Positions 15,431 through 23,901 of a stretch of DNA of 64,000 nt are shown here, in pieces. The DNA comes from PSRJ01 sp963825305. Lineage in GTDB: Bacteria > Acidobacteriota > Terriglobia > Bryobacterales > Bryobacteraceae. Position 1 is the stretch's first letter; every line of letters starts with the position of its first letter. Both the position numbers and the translations under genes were made by a program. The notes below the pieces were generated by a model. It was not told the DNA's origin. It did no database searches and saw nothing but the letters and a program-made list of their open reading frames with translations. The stretch is from NCBI GenBank assembly GCA_963825305.1, contig CAWGTA010000007.1, positions 1 to 64,000 of the forward strand, in the 5' to 3' direction.

Positions 15431-16521
15431 GGAGCGGTTTTTAGCGGCGCGCCTTCTCTAACTTCATCTGTGGCGCGGCGAACGATCCGGTCACCGGGGC
15501 GAAGGTTGCCCATGACTTCTATAAGGTCTCCTTCAACGGAACCCTTGCGGACATCCACCCATTCAGCGCGCCCGTTCTGATCGCGGATCACGAACATTCG
15601 CTCGGTTGTGGTAACCACGCTCGTCTTGGGGACCAGAAGCGCAGGACGGGCGCGGCGGACCGGCCACTTGACAGTCGGATACATGCCGGGCGCGAGCGAC
15701 CCGTCCCGATTCATCACGTCTAACTCAACCGGCATGGTGCGCGTCTTTTGGTCAAGCGCGTGTGAGATTCTGGCGACGGTCCCGGAGTAGGTGCGCTCCG
15801 GATGCGCCGGCGCCTGAAACGGCACACTGGCGCCCTCCATGATGCCGCCCACGTCTTCCTCGGGCACCGGCACTACCAGTCGAAGGCGCGAAACCTGCTG
15901 GATCACGAGCAGCACGACGTCGTTGCCCGGACCCACCAGCGCGCCGGGGTGAACCAGGCGATCGGTGACCACGCCATCGAAGGGCGCCGTGATCTTCAGG
16001 TAGTCCTGCATCTCCCGCAGAGCCTGCACGGTCGATTCGGCGGCGCGGCTGGCCTGCCGGCGCGAGTTAAGAAGAGCCTGAGCCGCACGCACCTGTTCTT
16101 CGGCCTGAATCAACTCGTTGCCTGCGATGGCGCCAGGCGTTTGCGCCGCGGTCTTCATCCGGTCATAGGTGCTCTGCGCGCCCGCCAGCTGTGCTTCCGC
16201 TTGCAGCCGATCCGCCTCGCTCGCTTGCACCTTTGACTCGGCCTCAGCAATTTGCGCCGCCATTTCAGGAGCGCTCAGTTCGGCGAGCAGATCTCCCTTC
16301 TTCACCACGCTTCCCCGGTCTACGGTGATGCGCTCCACGAAGCCGGAGACCTTGGCATGCAAAGAGACGCTCAGGAACGGAAGGAACTCGGCCGGCAGGT
16401 CGATGCTGCGCGACACCGTTTTGGAAATGACCGGGACCAGTTCGACGTTCTGACTAAAGGCGGATCGGGCCAGCGGGCCGGCCAGGCAACTCAGCACGAG
16501 CAGGGTTCTAATTCTGGTCAT
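15427..16521 (-). CDS. RND efflux periplasmic adaptor (HlyD/MFP family)
   Basis: A 364-residue membrane-fusion protein linking the inner-membrane RND pump to the outer-membrane channel. Signal peptide LLVLSCLAGPLARSAFSQ, then a lipoyl-like half-motif (LHAKVSGFVERITVDRGSVV) followed by KKGDLLAELSAPEM. A long alpha-hairpin (residues ~95-165) is followed by the second lipoyl half, ITAPFDGVVTDRLVHPGALV. Beta-barrel and membrane-proximal domains end the protein. It is the last gene of a padR-tolC-RND-MFP unit and overlaps the pump gene by 14 bases. Substrates cannot be inferred. Confidence 0.9.
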   Translation of the reverse strand: MTRIRTLLVLSCLAGPLARSAFSQNVELVPVISKTVSRSIDLPAEFLPFLSVSLHAKVSGFVERITVDRGSVVKKGDLLAELSAPEMAAQIAEAESKVQASEADRLQAEAQLAGAQSTYDRMKTAAQTPGAIAGNELIQAEEQVRAAQALLNSRRQASRAAESTVQALREMQDYLKITAPFDGVVTDRLVHPGALVGPGNDVVLLVIQQVSRLRLVVPVPEEDVGGIMEGASVPFQAPAHPERTYSGTVARISHALDQKTRTMPVELDVMNRDGSLAPGMYPTVKWPVRRARPALLVPKTSVVTTTERMFVIRDQNGRAEWVDVRKGSVEGDLIEVMGNLRPGDRIVRRATDEVREGAPLKTAP

Positions 16522-19500
16522 AGTAGCGGCTCGAGGGGTCCGTGGGATTAAGCGACGGCGAGTTGAGTGATGCCCTGCCCTGGAGAATCGCGTAGATCGA
16601 AGGCAGGATGGTGAGCGTGGCGAAAGTGGATACCAGGAGGCCGCCGATCACGGCGCGGCCTAAAGACGCAGCCTGCGCTCCGCCCTCGCCGAATCCCGCC
16701 GACATGGGTATCATTCCGAAAATCATCGCGGCGGCAGTCATTAGAATGGCCCGCAGGCGGCCGCCGGCTCCTTCGATCACGGCATCGAACAGCGGTCGGC
16801 CGTCGCGCCGGAAACGCTCGGCGAAACTGACCAGCAGAATGGAGTTCGCCACCGCGATTCCGATGGCCATGATGGCGCCCATGAAAGATTGAATGTTCAA
16901 TGTGGTGCCGCTCAGGCGCAGCATGAGGAGCACACCGCAGAGCACCGCGGGTATGGTGAGAACAATCGCCAGCGACAATCGGATGGACTGAAAGTTGGCG
17001 GCCAGCAGCAGGAAAATCACCAGAATGGCGAGGAGCAGACCGACCCGCAAACCCGAAATCGTCTGGTCGAGCGGCGGAATCTGTCCGCGGAAACCTACAC
17101 TGACTGCTCGCGGCGGTGCTCCCGCGCGGGCTATCGCCGCCTTGAGTTCGCGGGCTGCGTCGCCCAGCGTCACTCCCGAAATATTGGCCGTCAAACTGAC
17201 CACACGCTGGCCGTTGTTTCGCTCGATCAGTCCCGGCATGGTCCCCAGCTTGAGGTCGGCGATGTTGGTGAGTTCGGTGTCGGCGCGCCCGTTCAGCATG
17301 ATGGGGACCTCACCGATCTCTTCCACGCTCTGCATGCGGTTTTGGGGCAGCTCCACCTGAATCTGAAAGGCGTTGCCCGACACGGGATCGCGCCAGAAAT
17401 TCGGCTGCGTGAATCGCGAAGACGAAGTGGCCGGCACTACGGATCGGACCACATCGGTCATGGTCAGGCCGAACTGTCCGGCGCGGTCACGGTTGATGTT
17501 GATATCCAGCGTGGGATAGTCAATTTGTTGCGCGAATTGAAGGTCGCGGAGAAAAGGCAGCTTGCGCCATTTGTGCCTGGACCTTGCGCGCGTATGCGTA
17601 ATCGTCCCCAAGGTCGGTTCCCATCACGGCGACCTCCACAGGGGTAAGCGAAGCGAAACTCATCACCTGGCTCACGATATCGCCCGCTTCGAAAGAAATT
17701 TCGACCCCTGGCATGGCATGCCGAAGGCTCTTCCGCAGCCGCTCGCGCAGTGCCTCCCCGCGTGGCGTATCGGGCTTGAGAGCCACCTGGATGATGGCTT
17801 CCTGCGGCCCGCTGGTGAACAGATGGATCAGATCGACGGGGTAGCTGGATGGCACCACGCCCACGAAATCGCTGGTGATCGCCACGTTGTTCTCGCCCGC
17901 TTCGGCTCGAATGACATCGAGGGCGCGCAGCACCAGGCGTTCGGTCTCCTCGACGCGCGTTCCGGTGGGAGCACGGAGCCGAATACGCAGCAGCGCGGCA
18001 TCCGACTCCGGAAAGATTTCAGTTCCGATGCGCGGGAACAGGAAGTAGATCAGGCCAATGGCGCTTACCAGATAAACCAATACCAGCGGCCAGCGCAGCC
18101 GAAGAACGAACTGCAGGTACCGCGAGTACAAAGACCGCAGGCGGTCAAACAGGCCCGGCCGCTCTTCCCGGCCGTGCGCTTCTTTCAGCAGCCACGTGGA
18201 GAACACCGGGACCAGGCTGCTGGAAAGCAGGTAGGACGCGATCATGGCGAAGCCGACGGCCAGCGACAGCGGAACGAAAAGCTGCCGGGCTACACCCACC
18301 ATGAAGAACGAGGGGACGAATACCGCGAGAATGCAGAACATGGCAAGCAGACGCGGAATCGCCGTCTGGCTGCAAGAGGTGACTACCGCCCGCGCCTTCG
18401 CCGTCCCGGTGCGTAGTTGTGTGTGGATGTTCTCGATCTCGACCGTGGCTTCATCCACCAGGACGCCGACCGCCAGCGCCAGGCCTCCCAGCGTCATGAT
18501 GTTGATCGTTTGGCCAGTGGCCCACAGCAGAATCACCGCGCTGAGCAGGGCAAATGGAATATTCAGGACAACGATCAAAGCGCTGCGCCAATCGCGCAGG
18601 AAGAGCAGCACCATCAGGCCAGTCAAGGCAGCGCCGAGCGCGCCTTCGAGCACCAGGTTGCGTATGGAGTTGGTTACGGTGGGCGATTGGTCGAATTCCA
18701 GCCGCACATCCACGTCTTCCGGCACTGCTTTTCGGAAATCGGGAAGCGCCGCCTTGACTGCGGAAATGACCGCCAACGTGGATGCGTCGGCGCGCTTGGT
18801 GACCGGAATATAAACCGTTCGTTTGCCGTTCACATGGGCGTAGGCGGTGATGATATCGGTTCCGTTCTCGATGGTCCCGATGTCGCGCAGGAAGATGGTG
18901 GTGCCGGAAACCGGGCGGATCGGCGCACTCAACAACTCGGCCAGATTTCCGCCCAGGGCCGCGTTGGTGCGCGCGATGCGGTTGATACTGCCGGTCCACA
19001 TGTTGCCGGACGGCATCACCAGCGTAGCCTTGTTGACAGCGCTGATGGCCTCGTCGGGCGAAATCTGGTACTGCCGCAGCTTGTCCGGATCGAGCGTGAT
19101 GACGATGGTCCGTTGGTTGCCCCCGAACGGCGGTGGAGCGGAGACTCCCGGCAGCGTGGCGAACAGCGGCCGCACGCGGTTCAAGGCGAAATCCTGCAGC
19201 TCTCCTTGACTGCGCGTGGAGCTGTTGAAAACCAGCAGACCGACCGCGATACTGCCGGCGTCGAAACGCGTGATGAAAGGCGGAACCGTGCCGGGAGGCA
19301 TGAAGGCGCGGGCGCGGTTCACGTATCCGACGGTCTCTGACATGGCCTGGCTCATGTTGGTGCCTTCGTGGAACACCAGCCTCATGAGGGCCGCGCCCTG
19401 GATGCTCTTGCTCTCCACGTGGTCGATGCCGGTGATGTAGAGGAAGTGATACTCGTAGTAATACGTGAGATATCCTTCCATCTGAGCGGGGTCCATTCCA

Positions 19501-19655
19501 CCATAGGGCTGCGCGACGTAGATGGCGGGGTCGCCGACCTGCGGAAAGATATCCACGGGCATCCGTTCGATCGCCAGGACCGCGCATAGCGCGATGGCAA
19601 GCAGCGCTACTACTACGGTTAGCGGACGGCTCAGAGCGGCAAGAACTAAGCGCAT
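16508..19655 (-). CDS. RND-family efflux pump (AcrB/CusA superfamily), frameshifted as read
   Basis: Reconstructed length 1048 residues, typical for HAE/HME-type RND pumps. The N-terminal half (17520-19655) has the usual opening VVVALLAIALCAVLAIERMPVD-type helix and porter loops. Its TM4 contains LALAVGVLVDEATVEIEN, with a conserved Asp. The C-terminal half (16508-17611 frame) has the equivalent GAIMAIGIAVANSILLVSFA and ends ILPSIYAILQGRASL. The frame breaks at 17562-17565: removing one base joins KVQAQMA to KLPFLRDLQFAQQIDYP. As read it would give two truncated halves. It lies 12 bases after the tolC-like gene. Proton-driven export of drugs or metals is the family role. Confidence 0.88.
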
Positions 19656-19667
19656 TTCGCAGCTCCT

Positions 19668-21045
19668 CTATTGACTCGCCTCAGCCACGAAGGGCTGCAA
19701 ATCGCCGGCGGAGGTGGCGATGCCCAGCAACGCGCGCCACACGCTCAGGCGGGCGAGCGCATCGTCAATCTCGGCTTGAGTCAGCAACCGCTGCGCTTCC
19801 GCCACTTCGTCGATCGCGCCGAGTCCCGACTGGTAGCGGGCTGTGGCCTGATCGGTGGCAGCGCGCGCCGCCGACACCTGGATCGGAGTGTTGGCCGCCA
19901 CCCTACGAGTGCCTTCGAGGGCTGCCACGGCGGCATTCCATTGACTTTTCAAGTCGGTGGCGATTTGCTGATAGCGCGCCGTTTCCGCACGGATGGCGGC
20001 CGATTGTCCGGCTTGTTTGGCGCGTGTCGCGTACACGTCCATCACCGGGAAAGTCACGCTAAATCCTAAAGCGTAGTCTTGAGTCGTGGGAGCGAGGCCA
20101 TTGAGTCCGCCGAGGTTGGTGCCAGTGACCTCCGCGCCGGTGCCGCGCGCATACGCTGCTGCTTGCAGGGCGAAGCGCGGGAAATAGGAACGCTCCAGCG
20201 CCCGCAGTTGCGCCTTGGCTTGCTCGACCACGGCGTTCTGCTCGAGGGCCGATGGGATGCGCCGCTGGGTTTAACGGAGCCGTGGCCCGCGGCGGCGGCA
20301 ATTGCAACAGGGCCGGCGCAGACACGCTGATTTGCGGCGGCTCCAGACCGACGAATCGAGATAGATTCGCGCGCGCGATTTCAGTGGCCTGCTCGGCCTG
20401 AATCAGTTGCGTCTGGGCGGCCGCCAGTTCCGCCTGCGCGCGCGATGCATCCGCGCCAGGGCGCAGTTGGGCGTTCACCAGGGCGGTGATGGTCTGCAGG
20501 ATGACTCGCGCCCGGTCCACGCCGGCCTGCGCGGCGCGCACAGTCTCCTGCGCCGCCACCAAAGTGAGATAGGCGTCGAGGGTTGACGCGGTGACGTCAA
20601 ACCGGGTTCGCAACAGTGTGGACTGTGCCTGGGCTCGTGCCGCCGTCGCCGACGCCACATTCGCCTGGCGCAACCCGAAGTCAAAGGGCTCCCAGGCCAC
20701 CAGTGTTCCGATGGCGCTGCCCCACGCGGTGCCCAGGTTGTTGGTCCCGAGCACCGGGCCGGAAATGGACGGAATGACGCTCTGCGGAAGCAACATCCCG
20801 AAGACATTGTTGCGAGTCGCGCGATTTACCTGTGCCAGGCCGTCTACGCGCGGAAGATAGGCTGTCCGCGCGAGTTGAATCCCGGCTGCCGCGGCATTGA
20901 TCTGCTCCTGCGAAACCTGAATCGACGGGTAGTTTTTCAAGGCGTCCTCAACCGCCTGCGCGAGCGTGAGGCCGGGTTGCTGCGCCGCGACGGCCCCGGC
21001 CGCCAACAGGATGAGTACCGCTCTTTTGCACCAGAGGAACGCCAC
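19668..21045 (-). CDS. TolC-like outer-membrane efflux protein, frameshifted as read
   Basis: Reconstructed length 458 residues, normal for TolC/OprM-type channels. The signal peptide is RAVLILLAAGAVAAQ. The first half holds LTLAQAVEDALKNYPSIQVS, the OEP family start. The two internally repeated helical hairpins are visible as QAELAAAQTQLIQAEQATE and, in the second half, ATARYQSGLGAIDEVAEAQR. The frame breaks near 20253: dropping one base gives AAHPSALEQNAVVEQAKAQL across the junction. It starts two bases after the padR stop and is followed by the RND pump. Confidence 0.88.
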
Positions 21046-21046
21046 G

Positions 21047-21385
21047 CTATTCGCCCTCGATGAGTTCTCGAAACAGCTCGCGCACTTTGTTCCTGGCCGC
21101 CGCCAGCGCCTTCCGGCCGAGAGGAGTTGCCTGGTACACCTTGCGCAGCGATTTTCCGTTGCGGAGTTCGGTGGCGCGCAGGTATCCCTTCTTCTCCAGA
21201 CCGTGCAGCAAGGGGTAGAGACTCCCGGGACTGATCCGATACCCGTGCCGGGCCAGTTCTTCGATCATCCCCAGCCCGAAGATCGGCTCTTCGGCCGCAT
21301 GGTGCAAGACGTGCAGCCGGATCAGGCCGGAATAGAGATCCCGGTCGTCTGAAAAATCATCTTTTCCCAATTTCGTTTTCGGCAT
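21047..21385 (-). CDS. PadR-family transcriptional regulator
   Basis: Winged-helix repressor of 112 residues. ATG 21385 is chosen: the open frame to 21655 has a basic, low-complexity extension and crosses a family-B repeat. The HTH region reads LHVLHHAAEEPIFGLGMIEE and YRISPGSLYPLLHGLEKKGY, with PGSLYPLLHGLEKKG the PadR recognition helix. The wing follows (TELRNGKSLRKVYQATPLGR). It is the first gene of the efflux operon, immediately before tolC. PadR proteins commonly repress adjacent exporters and release on ligand binding, so it probably controls this operon. Confidence 0.88.
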   Translation of the reverse strand: MPKTKLGKDDFSDDRDLYSGLIRLHVLHHAAEEPIFGLGMIEELARHGYRISPGSLYPLLHGLEKKGYLRATELRNGKSLRKVYQATPLGRKALAAARNKVRELFRELIEGE

Positions 21386-21389
21386 TCGA

Positions 21390-21404
21390 TTACGAATGAC
21401 GTAA
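21390..21404. promoter_or_regulatory. Inverted repeat upstream of padR
   Basis: TTACGAATGACGTAA has 5-base arms TTACG/CGTAA and lies five bases upstream of the padR start. It could be an autoregulatory operator for the efflux operon. This is positional inference only. Confidence 0.3.
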
Positions 21405-21466
21405 GGATAAGGGAAAGGGTGGGGGGTTGTCAAATGGAGCGGGGGACCGGGGCGAAGAAAAACCGG

Positions 21467-21490
21467 ACACAGGCCGGGAGGCCTGTGGTA
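21467..21490. repeat. Family B palindromic repeat, copy 2
   Basis: Repeats the core ACAGGCCGGGAGGCCTGT plus GGTAC seen at 2128-2153, same orientation. It sits in the 322-base gap between padR (starting at 21385, leftward) and the dioxygenase (21708, rightward). The rest of that gap holds no gene that I can support. Confidence 0.8.
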
Positions 21491-21707
21491 CGAAAACGGG
21501 GCTGTTGAAATTTGCGACAGCTGCGGAGGGTTTCGTTGGCGATTGCTGCGGGAAATTGCGCAACGGCTGGGGGCCACATGCGAGATTGCACTCAGTAAAG
21601 GTGCCATGACGCGCGGCAAAGTTCGACGTGCCAAGCGGGAGGCGTTTGGTTGCACAAATGCTTAAAGCGAACCGCATCATCTAACTCACTGACCGGAAGA
21701 GGAACTC

Positions 21708-22883
21708 ATGGGAGAGATTGTCGCAGCCATGGCGAGCGTGCACGCGCCGCAGCTTTTCACGCGGCCGCCGGAGGAAGATCCGAAACAACTGGACGCCGGA
21801 ATCGCGGCCATGCGGCAGCTCGGCAAGGTCCTTGACCAGGCCCGGCCGGACGCGCTGATCATTTTCGCCAGCGATCACATGGAGACCTTCTTCCTGAAAA
21901 CCGTTCCGACTTTCGCGGTGATGGTGAGCGACCGCGCCAACGCGGCCTTCGCCGGCAAGACCTGGAGCCCACCGATCCATCAGCCGCTGGCGGAAGCGTT
22001 GCTGGAGCAACTGGTGCGCCGCGATTTCGACATGGCCTATTCGCAGGACGCCGATCTGGGCCACTCGTTCGCCGCCATTTTTGAGTGGATTCTGGAAAGC
22101 CGGGCGATTCCCGTGGTGCCCATCTTCGTGAATACCTATCTGCCGCCCTTACCGAATCCGCGACGCTGCGCGGCCCTCGGTCGGGCTATCGCCGAAGTGA
22201 TTGGCGGGCGCCCGGAGCGCGTTGCGGTGCTGGCCAGCGGCGGCATGTCGCACTATCCCGGAACTGCGCGTTACTACCAGCCGGCTTATGACTTCGACCG
22301 GTGGTGCATTCACGAACTGGAAAACAGCCACGAGGATTCCTTTCTAAACCTGACGCCCGAGCAACTCGATGAAGTGGGAAACACCGAGATGCTGCCGTGG
22401 GCGCTCGCACTGGGGGCCGTTGGCGAGCAACACATGGAGCTGTTGTCTTACCAGCCGACCACCCATCATGGGCACGCGGTGGTGCGTTTCCACCCGGGCG
22501 CGAAACTCAACGCCGAGCCCTCCCAGAAATACTCGTTCCACAACCATCCGTATCACTATTACAATCACCCGCCGCTCGCGGCTTACAAACTGAACAAGCT
22601 TCTCTACGATTCGCGATTCAAGCCAAGTCTGCGGCTGCGCCTCTTCCAGGATGCGGCGGCGGTGGCCAAGGATTACGATCTGACCGCTGATCACACGCGC
22701 GCGCTGCTGGAGAGCCTCGCATTCCGGCATATCGATACCGAGAAAGCGGGAAAGGATGCCGATGCTTTAGTGGCGGCGGGGGCGCATCCCATCGGCGCGT
22801 TGATGGCCATGCACGGTTTGCAGCAGGAGAAGCGCAAGATGCGGAACGAGTCAACAGCCGCGCCGCAGTTAGTGGCGCATTAG
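21708..22883 (+). CDS. Extradiol ring-cleavage dioxygenase, LigB-LigA fusion (gallate dioxygenase-like)
   Basis: Iron-dependent aromatic ring-cleaving enzyme of 391 residues. Residues 1-~290 are the LigB catalytic domain, with iron-ligand candidates in MASVHAPQLF and FASDHMETFF and the catalytic His in GGMSHYPG. TEMLPWALALGAVGEQHMEL gives the late conserved Glu region. Residues ~300-385 match the LigA (alpha-subunit) domain (KLLYDSRFKPSLRLRLF ... GAHPIGALMAMHGLQQEK). Protocatechuate 4,5-dioxygenase keeps these as two subunits, while gallate dioxygenases fuse them in this order, so a gallate-like substrate is likely. A good ribosome-binding site (GGAAGAGGA) precedes ATG 21708. Two small membrane proteins follow at once. 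Confidence 0.85.
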   Translation: MGEIVAAMASVHAPQLFTRPPEEDPKQLDAGIAAMRQLGKVLDQARPDALIIFASDHMETFFLKTVPTFAVMVSDRANAAFAGKTWSPPIHQPLAEALLEQLVRRDFDMAYSQDADLGHSFAAIFEWILESRAIPVVPIFVNTYLPPLPNPRRCAALGRAIAEVIGGRPERVAVLASGGMSHYPGTARYYQPAYDFDRWCIHELENSHEDSFLNLTPEQLDEVGNTEMLPWALALGAVGEQHMELLSYQPTTHHGHAVVRFHPGAKLNAEPSQKYSFHNHPYHYYNHPPLAAYKLNKLLYDSRFKPSLRLRLFQDAAAVAKDYDLTADHTRALLESLAFRHIDTEKAGKDADALVAAGAHPIGALMAMHGLQQEKRKMRNESTAAPQLVAH

Positions 22884-22895
22884 ATAGGGGCAGCG

Positions 22896-23390
22896 ATGTC
22901 TATTCTCAGCGTTTGCGAATGGCTTCAACAGACTTCGGCTTCGACCGGGATCCGCGAATCTGTGTGGGTCTTTCCGATCATCGAAACCACTCACCTTCTA
23001 AGCCTGGCGGCGTCGGTGGGCACGATCGCCTTTGTGGATCTCCGACTCATCGGCGCTGCCTTGCGCCGCCAACCCGTTACCGATGTCATCGAGCAGCTCC
23101 AACCATGGGCGCTCGGCGGCTTCGCCATGATGTTCTTGAGTGGCGGACTACTGTTCCTGTCGGAACCATTGAAGTGTTATCACAGCGGGTTTTTTAGTGC
23201 CAAGCTTGTACTTCTGGCCTTGCTCGGCATCAACGCACTATTGTTCCACGTGAATGTGTACCGCAGAGTAGCCGCGTGGAACAAGGCGGCGGACGTCCCG
23301 CTTCCGGCCAGGCTTGCGGGCTATGTCTCGTTGACGCTTTGGATGAGCGTGATCGTTTTGGGCCGGGGCATTGCGTACTTCGGCCATTAG
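22896..23390 (+). CDS. Four-helix membrane protein (DUF6644-like), copy 1
   Basis: A 164-residue integral membrane protein with about four helices. The N-terminus carries SVWVFPIIETTHLLSLAASV, in which the ETTHLL histidine sits in a helix, as in haem- or quinone-binding proteins of related DUFs. The middle has GGFAMMFLSGGLLFLSEPLKCY, and the end WMSVIVLGRGIAYF. It shares this layout with the next gene, so they form a paralogous pair. It starts 12 bases after the dioxygenase. Function unknown; electron-transfer or transport linked to aromatic breakdown is only a guess from position. Confidence 0.7.
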   Translation: MSILSVCEWLQQTSASTGIRESVWVFPIIETTHLLSLAASVGTIAFVDLRLIGAALRRQPVTDVIEQLQPWALGGFAMMFLSGGLLFLSEPLKCYHSGFFSAKLVLLALLGINALLFHVNVYRRVAAWNKAADVPLPARLAGYVSLTLWMSVIVLGRGIAYFGH

Positions 23391-23405
23391 TTGAGGAGGT
23401 TCACC

Positions 23406-23870
23406 ATGCCGACGTTTTTGATGCCGATCTTTCAATGGACCGGTAATAGCTGGCTGAGCATTGAGATCCGCGATTCGCGCTGGCAGTTTGCGGTGATCGA
23501 GATGGTTCACCTGGTGGGCCTCGCGATCCTGTTGGGGGCGCTCGTAGTGATCGACTTGCGATTATTTGGGTTCGGCATGCGAACCATGCCGGCCTCGGAA
23601 TTAGCGCGGGAACTTAGGGGCTGGATGCGGATTGGCATGGTCACGGTGCTCGGGTCGGGCGTCTTCCTGTTTTTTGGGGAGCCCATGAAGCTGTATAACA
23701 ACCCGTCGTTCCTGGTGAAGATGGTGCTACTGGTCTTCGCGCTGGCTCTACAGCTCACGCTGTTTCGCCGCGTGATGACGGGGAAGGCGGGGAGTACCAT
23801 CATTGGGACCCTTTCGCTGGCGTTGTGGATGGGCGTGGGGCTGGCTGGGCGGGCGATCGGGTTTCTGTGA
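23406..23870 (+). CDS. Four-helix membrane protein (DUF6644-like), copy 2
   Basis: A 154-residue paralogue of the previous protein. ATG 23406 has GGAGG six bases upstream, so it is preferred over the open frame from 23391. Matching landmarks are QFAVIEMVHLVGLAILLGAL (membrane-embedded His), VLGSGVFLFFGEPMKLYNNP and LWMGVGLAGRAIGFL. It lies 15 bases after copy 1. The two may form a heterodimer. The gene runs toward the convergent ankyrin gene, with a family-A half repeat between them. Confidence 0.7.
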   Translation: MPTFLMPIFQWTGNSWLSIEIRDSRWQFAVIEMVHLVGLAILLGALVVIDLRLFGFGMRTMPASELARELRGWMRIGMVTVLGSGVFLFFGEPMKLYNNPSFLVKMVLLVFALALQLTLFRRVMTGKAGSTIIGTLSLALWMGVGLAGRAIGFL

Positions 23871-23873
23871 AGG

Positions 23874-23901
23874 CACCGGCGGCAAGGACCGCCGGCGTTA
23901 C
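23874..23901. repeat. Family A half-repeat supplying a stop codon
   Basis: One arm of family A (CACCGGCGGCAAGGACC then GCCGGCGTTAC). The TTA at 23898-23900 inside it is the complement of the TAA that ends the ankyrin gene, so the repeat provides that gene's stop. Confidence 0.7.

Noticed and set aside
18451..19587. 378-codon frame within the RND pump gene
   Set aside because: An Arg/Gly/His-rich shadow of the pump on the same strand; the RND frame fits its family throughout.
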